This document shows positions 56,080-64,000 of a DNA stretch of 64,000 nucleotides, in pieces. The DNA is from Cellvibrio sp. KY-YJ-3. GTDB taxonomy: Bacteria; Pseudomonadota; Gammaproteobacteria; Pseudomonadales; Cellvibrionaceae. Position 1 is the first letter of the stretch; every line of letters begins with the position of its first letter. The notes beneath the pieces were generated by a model. That model was given only the letters and a program-made list of their open reading frames with translations. It was not told the DNA's origin and searched no databases. Location of the stretch: contig NZ_CP031727.1 of NCBI RefSeq assembly GCF_008806955.1, positions 3,858,001 to 3,922,000 of the forward strand, given 5' to 3'. The translations under genes and the position numbers were made by a program.

Positions 56080-56700
56080 TTACCCTTTAAATCCCTTACC
56101 CACCACATACACTTCGCGCGAACGTGGGCGCGATGCATCGGGCTTACGAATCACCACTTTTTCAAATGAAGTACGCACTTCTTTCACGTAATCATCGTAG
56201 CCTTCACCGTGAAAAACCTTGGCGACAAAATCCCCTTTAGGTTTTAACACGCTGCGCGCCATATCCAACGCAAGCTCAACCAAGTACATGGACGATGCCT
56301 GATCCACCGCATCCACCCCGCTGATGTTGGGCGCCATATCGGAGATCACCACATCAGCGCGGTTACCGCCGAGCTTCTCCATGATTTGATTAAACACCAC
56401 CTCTTCCGTGAAATCACCCTGAATAAAATCCACGTGCTCCAATGAATCCATCGGCAAAATATCCGACGCGATCACCCGCCCTTTTACCCCGACCAAACGC
56501 CCAGCGATTTGCGACCAGCTACCCGGAGCCGACCCCAAATCCACCACCATCATAGCGGGGCGAATCAGCTTATCTTTTTCATTCAACTCCAGCAGCTTAT
56601 AAGCCGCGCGCGCTCGATAGCCATCCACTTGCGCCTTTTTAACATAGGGATCGTTGACGTGTTCTTCCAACCAACGGTTACTGCTTTTGGATCGAGCCAT
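56080..56700 (-). CDS. rlmE: 23S rRNA (uridine-2'-O)-methyltransferase RlmE
   Basis: RlmE (FtsJ/RrmJ) methylates U2552 of 23S rRNA in the late 50S subunit using S-adenosylmethionine. The ATG at 56700 gives 206 residues; a GTG at 56709 is less likely. Motifs include [28 protein letters not shown] (first catalytic Lys), [11 protein letters not shown] (SAM), SDMAPNISG (catalytic Asp) and [11 protein letters not shown] (second Lys). Length and motifs match the family. In many genomes ftsH follows, but here the minus-strand downstream side ends at the converging regulator gene. Confidence 0.96.
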   Translation of the reverse strand: MARSKSSNRWLEEHVNDPYVKKAQVDGYRARAAYKLLELNEKDKLIRPAMMVVDLGSAPGSWSQIAGRLVGVKGRVIASDILPMDSLEHVDFIQGDFTEEVVFNQIMEKLGGNRADVVISDMAPNISGVDAVDQASSMYLVELALDMARSVLKPKGDFVAKVFHGEGYDDYVKEVRTSFEKVVIRKPDASRPRSREVYVVGKGFKG

Positions 56701-56914
56701 AAATATCACAAGTGTTCTGGAGAGATGGGCGTAGGCTCAAAGAAAATGAGCCCAAAAGGGTTGCTATTGTATGCCCTAAGGAACGATAAAACAAAAGCAC
56801 TCAGCTACAGCCAGTGACGCATCGGTAGAAACCAGCGTAAAATACGCGCCACTCCATTGCTCTATTATTCTTTTACCTATCCCTTTGCCGGAAAGTTACC
56901 GGCCAGGAGCCATT

Positions 56915-58537
56915 ATGATTCGCATTACCGAACTCCAACTGCCGTTGGACCACCCTACCGAAGCCCTGCGCACTGCCATCGTTAAACGCCTGAAAATCAA
57001 AGACGCAGATTTACTTGATTTCACCGTATTTAAACGCAGTTACGATGCGCGCAAAAAAAATAGCGAGATCATGTTTGTTTACATCATCGATTTGAATGTA
57101 ACCAACGAAGAGAAAATTCTCAGCCGTTTTGCCGACGACAAAAATATTCGCCCCGCGCCGGACACTAATTACTACCCCGTTGCGGAAGCGCCCACCGATT
57201 TAAGCGAGCGCCCGCTGGTGATAGGTTTTGGCCCCTGCGGTTTATTCGCCGCACTCACTCTTGCGCAAATGGGTTTTAAACCGATTGTGTTGGAGCGCGG
57301 TAAAGATGTGCGCAGCCGCACCAAGGACACCTGGGCGCTGTGGCGCAACAAGGTACTAACACCCGAATCCAACGTACAGTTCGGTGAAGGTGGTGCCGGT
57401 TTATTTTCTGACGGAAAACTCTATAGCCAAATTAAAGATCCAAAATTTTACGGTCGCAAAGTGATGCACGAATTTGTGCGCGCCGGTGCGCCGGAAGAAA
57501 TTATGTATGTGAGCAAACCGCACATAGGTACTTTCCGTTTGACCGGCGTAGTTGCCGCGATGCGCGAAGAAATTAAAAGCCTCGGCGGTGAAGTGCGCTT
57601 TGAAAGTAGAGTCACTGATTTTCTGATCGAAAATGGCCGCATTGAAGGGGTAACACTGGCCGATGGTGAAACACTGCGCAGCCGTTATGTAGTACTCGCA
57701 CTCGGCCACAGCTCACGCGATACTTTTCGCAAATTACATGAACGCGGTGTGTATGTAGAAGCAAAACCGTTTGCGGTTGGCTTTCGTATCGAACACCCAC
57801 AATCATTAATTGATGAGGCGCGTTTGGGCAAATACGCAGGCCACCCTGAACTCGGCGCCGCCGATTATAAAGTTGTCCATCACGCTAAAAATGGCCGCGC
57901 GGTGTACAGTTTTTGTATGTGCCCCGGTGGAACCGTGGTAGCCGCCACTTCGGAACCCAATCGCGTTGTTACCAACGGCATGAGCCAATATTCGCGCAAC
58001 GAGCGCAATGCAAACTCAGGCATAGTCGTGGGTATTAATCCCGCAGAAGATTTCCCCGGTGGTCCACTCGCTGGTGTCGAGTTGCAAGAAAAATTGGAAT
58101 CACACGCATTTGAATTGGGCGGAAAAGATTACTGCGCACCTGGGCAATTGGTCGGCGATTTTATTCGCGGCAAAGCGTCAACTGAATTCGGTGAAGTTGA
58201 ACCGTCCTACAAACCCGGCGTGCTACTGGGCGACCTCGCCTCTTCACTGCCTGATTATGTTATCGAAGCGATCCGCGAAGCCCTGCCCGCATTTGGCAAA
58301 CAAATTCGCGGCTTTGATCGTGACGATGCCATTCTCACCGGCATTGAAACCCGCACCTCATCACCTGTGCGTATTACCCGTGAGCATGAATCGCTACAAA
58401 GTTTAAACACTCGCGGTTTATACCCCGCCGGAGAAGGTGCTGGTTATGCTGGTGGTATTTTGTCGGCAGGTGTCGATGGTATTAAAGTTGCCGAAGCCGT
58501 TGCTAAAGCCATGCTCGCCGATTTACAAGGTGAATAA
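56915..58537 (+). CDS. FAD-dependent oxidoreductase, COG2509-type
   Basis: From the ATG at 56915 (AGGAG five bases upstream) the protein has 540 residues. A small N-terminal domain (about 1-75) precedes a Rossmann FAD site VIGFGPCGLFAALTLAQMG and further flavoprotein motifs (QFGEGGAGLFSDGKL, VVLALGHSSRD, LYPAGEGAGYAGGILSAGVD). It belongs to the widespread uncharacterised FAD-dependent dehydrogenase group often found near tRNA/rRNA modification genes. The TrmH-type gene begins two bases after its stop, so the two are co-translated neighbours. The reaction is unknown. Confidence 0.9.
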   Translation: MIRITELQLPLDHPTEALRTAIVKRLKIKDADLLDFTVFKRSYDARKKNSEIMFVYIIDLNVTNEEKILSRFADDKNIRPAPDTNYYPVAEAPTDLSERPLVIGFGPCGLFAALTLAQMGFKPIVLERGKDVRSRTKDTWALWRNKVLTPESNVQFGEGGAGLFSDGKLYSQIKDPKFYGRKVMHEFVRAGAPEEIMYVSKPHIGTFRLTGVVAAMREEIKSLGGEVRFESRVTDFLIENGRIEGVTLADGETLRSRYVVLALGHSSRDTFRKLHERGVYVEAKPFAVGFRIEHPQSLIDEARLGKYAGHPELGAADYKVVHHAKNGRAVYSFCMCPGGTVVAATSEPNRVVTNGMSQYSRNERNANSGIVVGINPAEDFPGGPLAGVELQEKLESHAFELGGKDYCAPGQLVGDFIRGKASTEFGEVEPSYKPGVLLGDLASSLPDYVIEAIREALPAFGKQIRGFDRDDAILTGIETRTSSPVRITREHESLQSLNTRGLYPAGEGAGYAGGILSAGVDGIKVAEAVAKAMLADLQGE

Positions 58538-58538
58538 C

Positions 58539-59267
58539 ATGCATTTAAAAATCGACGATGCAAAAAAACTCCATCAAAAAAAATATCGCACGGAATTCGG
58601 CTATTTTTTGGTGGAAGGTGAGCACCTGATTTTGGAACTGGAGAAAGCTGCAGAAACAAACGCAGCTTTGCAAGACTGTGAATTATTTGTAACTGAAAAC
58701 TATCAACACTTTGCCAGCCGGTTTAAAAAGAATCTGGTCAGCGAAAAAAATATGGCACAGCTATCGGACACCAAAACTCCGCAAGGTATTATCGCCGTCG
58801 CACCGCTGTTGCCATCTGCAAAAACCAGCAACCAAAACGAACGTGCGATTTACCTGCATGAAGTGCAAGACCCGGGCAACCTCGGGACTATTTTGCGCAG
58901 CCTCGCCTGGTTCGGCAATTTTCGCTGCCTGCTAAGCCCTGGCTCGGTAGACCCCTACAATCCCAAAGTGGTTCGTTCCAGTATGGGCGCGATTTTTCAT
59001 GTACCAACGGAATTGGATGTAACGCTAGAGTCTATCGCGTCGCGCTTTCAATCCATCGCCACCCTAGACATGAACGGCAAATCGCTCGGCGATAACAGCT
59101 TCAAACATTTTGATTGTTACGTGTTTGGCAACGAAGCACGCGGTATACCGCGTGAAGATTTGCAGACCATGAATGCACAGCCATTTACGATTTCTGGTTG
59201 CGGTGCAATTGAATCGCTGAATTTAGCGTCTGCGGTAAATATGTGTGTATATGAGCTGATGCGTTAA
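58539..59267 (+). CDS. TrmH/SpoU-family RNA 2'-O-methyltransferase
   Basis: The ATG at 58539, preceded by AAGGTGA, gives 242 residues; the longer frame from 58437 overlaps the flavoprotein gene and is rejected. An N-terminal substrate-binding subdomain (about 1-95) precedes the SPOUT fold with its three marks: LHEVQDPGNLGTILRSLAWFG, VFGNEARGIP and SLNLASAVNMCVYEL, which form the trefoil-knot SAM site. The exact rRNA or tRNA target cannot be told. It is translated just after the FAD enzyme gene. Confidence 0.92.
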   Translation: MHLKIDDAKKLHQKKYRTEFGYFLVEGEHLILELEKAAETNAALQDCELFVTENYQHFASRFKKNLVSEKNMAQLSDTKTPQGIIAVAPLLPSAKTSNQNERAIYLHEVQDPGNLGTILRSLAWFGNFRCLLSPGSVDPYNPKVVRSSMGAIFHVPTELDVTLESIASRFQSIATLDMNGKSLGDNSFKHFDCYVFGNEARGIPREDLQTMNAQPFTISGCGAIESLNLASAVNMCVYELMR

Positions 59268-59277
59268 CAACACAAGG

Positions 59278-59297
59278 CGCAACGCAAATGTGTTGCG
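59278..59297. terminator. Short hairpin between convergent genes
   Basis: CGCAAC and GTTGCG form a six-bp stem around an eight-base loop, 11 bp after the methyltransferase stop and before the convergent esterase stop. A weak terminator is possible. Confidence 0.3.
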
Positions 59298-59318
59298 TAC
59301 CTTATTTCCCCCTGACAT

Positions 59319-60194
59319 CTACTTTTTAAGCGGGATTGCCGCCATCAAACCACGAGATAATAATCCGGGAAATACACTGTGATGATTTTCTCCTTTTATA
59401 ATTTCAACCTGCAAATCCAGCCCGGCATAATTACGCGAGCGCAAGACTTTTTCAAAAGCCAATACATCATCAGCCATTTGTTTATTATTCAAGCTGCTAT
59501 CATTTTGATCAGCATAAATCATTGCATGTGCACTTAAGGATTTATTTTTTTCTGCGTATCGCTTCTCCATCTCAAAAATCACTTTGTTGTCATACCACAA
59601 TGAAGGACTGCCAATAATATAGTGATCAAATATCTCAGGCCTGTTGACCAAAATATAGCAACCTAACAAGCCACTAAATGAATGACCAACGAAAATTTTA
59701 TTATTAGCATCGACACGATAAGAATTTTTCAATAACGGAATAACCTGATCAGCAAGAAAAACAGTGTACTCTTTCGCATGACCAGAGGCTTTACGTGCTG
59801 CTGATGAATGACCCTTAGACTCCTCAGGGGAATAGGTTGGAGTATAATCCCGCGTACGACTGATCGTGCGATCATCACCCTTTGAATAAGAAACACCTAC
59901 AACAATAGCCTCTTTTACTACATTCCCACCCATTAGAGCCATAGCACCATTGGTAATCGGAAAGCCCCAACTAGTGTCATTAACGATGATTAGCGGATAA
60001 GCAGTTTTAGTGTCCCAATAAGACTTTGGCAGCTGTATATAAAGCTCATAATCCTTATTATTACTATTTGCATGAATACTTCTTGTTTCATACGCAGGAT
60101 AACCAAAAGGCGGTATTTCGCTGGCATAAACATTAGTTGCAAAACTATTAGCTCCTAAAATGCAGGACAACAAAAACACCTTCTTGAATGACAT
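59319..60194 (-). CDS. Exported esterase (esterase D/IroE-like alpha/beta hydrolase)
   Basis: The 291 residues begin with a signal peptide (LLSCILGANSFATNVYAS). The alpha/beta-hydrolase fold has the nucleophile Ser172 in VGHSFSGLLG, where the usual second Gly of GxSxG is Ser. A PSLWYDN element and a late His in GENHHSVFPGLL agree with the enterobactin-esterase-like group (PF00756). It may hydrolyse an ester of a sugar, siderophore or feruloyl group; the substrate is not known. The coding sequence is AT-rich (sampled lines near 35% GC, against about 55% in the decarboxylase gene), hinting at recent acquisition together with the next gene. Confidence 0.8.
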   Translation of the reverse strand: MSFKKVFLLSCILGANSFATNVYASEIPPFGYPAYETRSIHANSNNKDYELYIQLPKSYWDTKTAYPLIIVNDTSWGFPITNGAMALMGGNVVKEAIVVGVSYSKGDDRTISRTRDYTPTYSPEESKGHSSAARKASGHAKEYTVFLADQVIPLLKNSYRVDANNKIFVGHSFSGLLGCYILVNRPEIFDHYIIGSPSLWYDNKVIFEMEKRYAEKNKSLSAHAMIYADQNDSSLNNKQMADDVLAFEKVLRSRNYAGLDLQVEIIKGENHHSVFPGLLSRGLMAAIPLKK

Positions 60195-60252
60195 TTAATT
60201 TCCTTAGTTATTGGTGATTAGCAATTATTGATTGGTTATTTCGATTTACTGA

Positions 60253-61167
60253 CTAGAGATCAACAAGCACACCCGCTTTCGCAAAAGCCTGATCAAGATA
60301 CTGTTCATTTTCCGATGGATGACGCAATTCAGACTCAGGAACACCTTTGCTATTGGCGATAGCAGCAACTCGACCCTGCTTGTGAAATACAGTATTGGGA
60401 AAGTTACGGGCGATAGGATCCTCATAGGCTTTTTGAGGAGCAATAATTTTCCAACCTTTAGCGCGCAAATGCGCAATAAGATCACCGACAAACAATGCTG
60501 CCGCATCGTTTTCGTGTAAAAGCATTACATGCCGTGGCGAACGCCCGAGAGTTTTTTTAGCGATTGCGTCATAAAACTCGATGGATTCATACAGCGTATC
60601 CACATAAAATTTTCGCGCGTTATCGTAATTGAGTGTTTTTTTATCTTCTGCGGCTTTAGTTAGCAGCGAACTAATGTACCAATCAAAATTATCAATAGTA
60701 ACGTAACCATCTTTATACCCCAGATCAGTAAGCGACTGCTGCAAAGCAATGATAGCCGCCAAGTCTTTACCGTAATGCAAGTACGGAAAACGATGGTAAG
60801 GTAAAACATTTCTTTGTGACTTCAATAATAAATGCGCTTTATAAACATCGGCAGGGTAATCCAGCAATCCCAGCTCACTGGCTGATTGATGGCTATAGCT
60901 GTGATTGGCAAGATGGAAACCAGCAGCGGCGTACTGTTCCAAACGTTGTTGCGTATCTTTATTTATGTAGTCCGCTTTCACGAAAAATAATGTATCTGGA
61001 ACTTTGGCTTTCACCAATATATCGATCAGCTTTCGGGTTCGCTCGGCGCCGGTCATTAATGCTGAATCGGGTGTTGGCGCATCGTCAAAGGTAAGGGCGA
61101 TTTCACGAGCATGGCAAAGTGAGCTAGCAAACAGCAGCACGAGGGCTGTTAGGAGAAAATAGTTCAT
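60253..61167 (-). CDS. Exported polysaccharide deacetylase
   Basis: The 304-residue protein has a signal peptide (ALVLLFASSLCHA) and a NodB fold. Motif 1 is EIALTFDDAPTPDS (both Asp kept) and motif 2 is FHLANHSYSHQS (metal His pair). A late His is in RHVMLLHENDAAA. It could remove N- or O-acetyl groups from a surface or plant polysaccharide. It lies 58 bp ahead of the esterase on the same strand, a possible two-gene deacylation unit. Base composition is AT-rich like the esterase. Confidence 0.85.
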   Translation of the reverse strand: MNYFLLTALVLLFASSLCHAREIALTFDDAPTPDSALMTGAERTRKLIDILVKAKVPDTLFFVKADYINKDTQQRLEQYAAAGFHLANHSYSHQSASELGLLDYPADVYKAHLLLKSQRNVLPYHRFPYLHYGKDLAAIIALQQSLTDLGYKDGYVTIDNFDWYISSLLTKAAEDKKTLNYDNARKFYVDTLYESIEFYDAIAKKTLGRSPRHVMLLHENDAAALFVGDLIAHLRAKGWKIIAPQKAYEDPIARNFPNTVFHKQGRVAAIANSKGVPESELRHPSENEQYLDQAFAKAGVLVDL

Positions 61168-61349
61168 CGCTGATCCAGATTATTATTGGTTATTCCAAAA
61201 AGGCACGAGTAACTGACACGAACAGTAATAATAAGTTCCATTACAGCGAAATTCAGGTTTTAGCCTTTAAAACACCGTAGAATGATGTTCTCGCCAAGCG
61301 CCCCAGTCTTTCGCATGAGTTGCTTTGTATCACTTTTTATAGGCAAATC

Positions 61350-62006
61350 ATGACAACCCTTCGCGTTCGCTACCAAACCCTTGAGTTTGGCACCACTGAT
61401 ATCCATATTCGTAGCCTGCGTGATAATCAGGAATTTTCTGATGATGAGGGTGCTGCCGCTGCCTTGGGTATTTCGTCGGCATCCTGGCCGATATTTGGCA
61501 TTGTATGGCCATCGGGTGAAGTGTTGGCGCATTTAATGGCGGAATTTGATTTCGCAGGAAAACGAATTTTAGAAGTGGGCTGTGGCATCGCGCTGGCGAG
61601 TTTAATCCTTAATCATCGCCGTGCCGATATTACGGCTACAGATTATCACCCTGGCGCGGCAGATTTTCTCAACAAAAATACCCAGCTAAATAAAGATCGT
61701 TTGATTCCATTTGTACGCACAGGTTGGAGTGATGCGCTGAGCGACCTGGGCTTGTTTGATGTGATTATTGGCAGCGATTTGCTCTATGAAGCAGAGCATG
61801 TTGAATTGCTGGCAGGATTTATCAATCAACATGCAGCAGCCCAATGCGAAGTTATTCTGATTGATCCAGGTCGCGGCCATCACGCCAAATTCAGTAAAAA
61901 AATGCTCTCACTGGGTTACTCACACAGCCAAAACAAGGTGCAGGTACACACTCAAGAAGGGCGCCAAAACTTTAGCGGTCAAATTCTTCGCTACCAGCGC
62001 ATTTGA
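61350..62006 (+). CDS. SAM-dependent methyltransferase, METTL21-like class I
   Basis: The ATG at 61350 gives 218 residues; the frame upstream to 61320 is unsupported. Motif I (KRILEVGCGIALASL), the acidic motif II strand (ADITATDYHPGA) and DVIIGSDLLYEAEHVELL identify the Methyltransf_16-like group, which includes protein-lysine methyltransferases. The target protein or molecule is unknown. It converges with spoVR at a ten-base gap. Confidence 0.85.
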   Translation: MTTLRVRYQTLEFGTTDIHIRSLRDNQEFSDDEGAAAALGISSASWPIFGIVWPSGEVLAHLMAEFDFAGKRILEVGCGIALASLILNHRRADITATDYHPGAADFLNKNTQLNKDRLIPFVRTGWSDALSDLGLFDVIIGSDLLYEAEHVELLAGFINQHAAAQCEVILIDPGRGHHAKFSKKMLSLGYSHSQNKVQVHTQEGRQNFSGQILRYQRI

Positions 62007-62016
62007 ATCAATTTCC

Positions 62017-63516
62017 CTAGTCAGGTTTTTGCAGCGGACAGTGATAACTTTGTTTTATCTCACCACCATCCACCGAATGCAAATGCACATCAAACCCCCA
62101 CAAACGGTGCAAATGTTTTAGCACTTCATGGGTTGAGCCAGCCAATGGACGGCGATTATGCATGTAGTGATGTAGGGTCAACGACCTGTCGCCGCGCACA
62201 TCAACACTGTAAACCTGGATATTGGGTTCTCGATTACCTAAATTGTATTGTCCCGCCAAATTTTCGCGCAGCTTCTTAAAGCCTTTTTCGTTGTGGATTG
62301 CATCCACCCGGATTTTTTCTTGTTCGTCATCATCGACAATACTGAACAGTTTCAAATCACGCATTACTTTGGGCGACAGAAATTGCAAAATAAAACTTTC
62401 ATCTTTGAAATTTTTCATCGCAAACTGCAATGTCTCTTTCCAATTGGAGCCGGCAATTTCCGGGAACCAGTGCCTGTCTTCGTCCGTAGGATTTTCGCAG
62501 ATGCGGCGAATATCGCTCATCATCGCAAAACCCAGTGCGTAAGGATTAATCCCACTGAAATAAGGATGATCATAAGCAGGCTGGGCCACTACACTGGTAT
62601 GGGATTGTAAAAACTCCAGAATAAACCCATCAGTTACATAACCGCGCGTATAAAGTTCATTCAATAAAGTGTAATGCCAAAAGGTTGCCCAGCCTTCATT
62701 CATGACCTGAGTTTGCCGTTGGGGGTAAAAATACTGGGCAATTTTACGCACTATGCGGATAATTTCCCGCTGCCATGGCTCAAGTAGCGGTGAATTTTTT
62801 TCCAGAAAATATAAAATATTCTCTTGGGGTTCAGGGGGGTACCGTGGTACGCTTTTTTCAGGATCTTGCACGGCCGACTTGGGAATGGTGCGCCACAAAT
62901 CATTGACATGTTTTTGTAAATACTCCTCACGTTCACTTTGGCGGCGCTCCTCTTCATGTGCCGAAATGGGCGATGGACGTTTATAGCGATCGACCCCATA
63001 ATTCATAAGCGCATGACACGAGTCCAGAATATTTTCCACTTCACTAACACCATAACGCTCTTCACACTTACTGATATAATTTTTAGCAAACACTAGATAA
63101 TCAATAATCGAGCTGGCATCAGTCCAGGTACGAAATAAATAGTTTCCCTTAAAAAAAGAATTGTGCCCATAACAGGCATGAGCAATGACCAGTGTCTGCA
63201 TGGTCATGGTATTTTCTTCCATTAAATAGGCAATGCAGGGGTTGGAGTTAATCACAATCTCATAAGCCAGCCCCATTTGACCACGTTTATAGGAGTGCTC
63301 CGTACTTAACAGTTGTTTACCATAGGACCAATGGTGGTAGCCAATTGGCATACCTACCGATGAATAGGCATCCATCATTTGCTCAGAGCTAATCACTTCA
63401 ATTTGATTGGGGTAAGTATCCAAACCAAATTCGGCAGCCAGCTCACTCAGCACTGCATCGACATCCCGAATTAAATCAAAACTCCATTCTGATGTGGTAA
63501 ACAGTGGTTTACTCAT
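62017..63516 (-). CDS. SpoVR-family protein (YcgB-like)
   Basis: The 499-residue cytoplasmic protein matches SpoVR/Ycg[13 protein letters not shown] at the start, [38 protein letters not shown] and a His-rich core ([17 protein letters not shown]). In many bacteria it sits with yeaH and the kinase gene yeaG/prkA in a stress- and nutrient-response set. Here it overlaps the yeaH stop by four bases (ATGA), which points to coupled translation. Molecular function is not established. Confidence 0.95.
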   Translation of the reverse strand: MSKPLFTTSEWSFDLIRDVDAVLSELAAEFGLDTYPNQIEVISSEQMMDAYSSVGMPIGYHHWSYGKQLLSTEHSYKRGQMGLAYEIVINSNPCIAYLMEENTMTMQTLVIAHACYGHNSFFKGNYLFRTWTDASSIIDYLVFAKNYISKCEERYGVSEVENILDSCHALMNYGVDRYKRPSPISAHEEERRQSEREEYLQKHVNDLWRTIPKSAVQDPEKSVPRYPPEPQENILYFLEKNSPLLEPWQREIIRIVRKIAQYFYPQRQTQVMNEGWATFWHYTLLNELYTRGYVTDGFILEFLQSHTSVVAQPAYDHPYFSGINPYALGFAMMSDIRRICENPTDEDRHWFPEIAGSNWKETLQFAMKNFKDESFILQFLSPKVMRDLKLFSIVDDDEQEKIRVDAIHNEKGFKKLRENLAGQYNLGNREPNIQVYSVDVRGDRSLTLHHYMHNRRPLAGSTHEVLKHLHRLWGFDVHLHSVDGGEIKQSYHCPLQKPD

Positions 63517-64000
63517 GCGACCTTCTTATGAAAAAGTTCACGAAACACCGGGTAGATATCACTCGCATCGCGAATATGCTGCAGCGCAAAACGCTCAGGA
63601 TATTCTGCATGAATGGTATCGTAGGTTTCCCAGAGCGCTTGATGTTGGTTTTGAGTAATTTCTATGTAGGAAAAATATTGGCAATTGGGCAATAACTCAT
63701 CAATCAAAATATCGCGGCAAAGATCTGAATCCTCTCCCCAGTTATCACCATCTGACGCTTGTGCGCCATAAATATTCCAAATTTCGGGAGAGTAACGATC
63801 CTGAATAATTTCCTGCATTAAACGCAGTGCGCTGGATACGACTGTGCCGCCTGTTTCACGCGAATGGAAAAAATCGTCTTCATTAACTTCTTTGGCAATG
63901 GTGTGATGGCGGATAAAAACTATTTCAGTTTTTTCGTAATTTCGCTGCAAAAATAAATACAACAAAATAAAAAAACGTTTTGCAATATCTTTGGTGCCTT
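63513..64000 (-). CDS. yeaH: YeaH/YhbH-family protein (DUF444), C-terminal part
   Basis: The frame stays open from the stop at 63513 to the right edge, and residues at the edge read [17 protein letters not shown], so the gene continues outside the window. The fragment includes [45 protein letters not shown] and [16 protein letters not shown], which identify the C-terminal half of YeaH with a von Willebrand-like domain. An apparent TTG start at 63965 is internal. It is followed by spoVR with a four-base overlap; yeaG would be expected upstream, beyond the window. Confidence 0.93.
   Translation of the reverse strand, partial: GTKDIAKRFFILLYLFLQRNYEKTEIVFIRHHTIAKEVNEDDFFHSRETGGTVVSSALRLMQEIIQDRYSPEIWNIYGAQASDGDNWGEDSDLCRDILIDELLPNCQYFSYIEITQNQHQALWETYDTIHAEYPERFALQHIRDASDIYPVFRELFHKKVA

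Overview
The window looks like chromosomal DNA of a saprophytic, polysaccharide-degrading gammaproteobacterium close to Cellvibrio (Cellvibrionaceae). This is inferred from secreted CBM2 enzymes with long serine linkers, many TonB-dependent receptors (TBDRs) and Pseudomonas-like housekeeping genes; it was not checked against a database. I saw no rRNA, tRNA, CRISPR array, insertion sequence, prophage or replication origin.

Layout. 1-6.5 kb: a minus-strand xylan-degradation cluster with a truncated CBM2-CBM22-like protein, a CBM2-GH43 enzyme, a CBM2-CBM22-like-GH10 xylanase and a membrane-anchored AraC-type regulator. 6.9-8.2 kb: a secreted solute-binding/PDC-like protein. 8.3-12.8 kb: a vitamin B12 unit (btuB, cobO, cobQ) behind a clear cobalamin riboswitch with its own terminator. 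12.9-15.1 kb: a siderophore receptor with a Fur-like site. 15.2-20.8 kb: an exported dehydrogenase-like/cytochrome c lipoprotein paired with a DUF1080 lipoprotein, divergent from a FecA-like receptor. 20.8-24.8 kb: a perfect Zur-type palindrome ahead of a histidine-rich ZnuD-like receptor and a histidine-rich, probably beta-propeller, AztD-like lipoprotein.

25-34 kb: an AdiA-like decarboxylase, a frameshifted two-repeat exported protein, an exported amidohydrolase and an RND efflux adaptor/pump pair. 34-42.2 kb (mostly minus): gamma-glutamyltransferase, a GH13 lipoprotein, a CorC/HlyC-type membrane protein, an orphan PEP-CTERM/exosortase-type acyltransferase (plus), a FUSC transporter and a periplasmic binding protein. 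42.4-44.3 kb: tonB-exbB-exbD with a Fur-like site, which would energise the five TBDRs seen here. 44.3-49.3 kb: a tiny cysteine-rich ORF, a MATE exporter, a ribbon-helix-helix-like protein, a polysaccharide deacetylase and an unrecognised 515-residue protein.

49.3-56 kb: a compact trehalose module. TBDR-trehalase and MFS-LacI are divergent, and three identical 12-bp LacI-type palindromes lie between them at exact 22-bp spacing. 56-59.3 kb: rlmE, a COG2509-type flavoprotein and a TrmH/SpoU methyltransferase. 59.3-61.2 kb: an AT-rich stretch with an esterase and a second deacetylase. 61.3-64 kb: a small-molecule/protein methyltransferase, then spoVR overlapping yeaH, which runs off the right edge.

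The most distinctive systems are the Zur-ZnuD-AztD-like zinc module and the trehalose module with phased operators. The orphan PEP-CTERM-type acyltransferase and the frameshifted duplicated exported protein are the best oddities.
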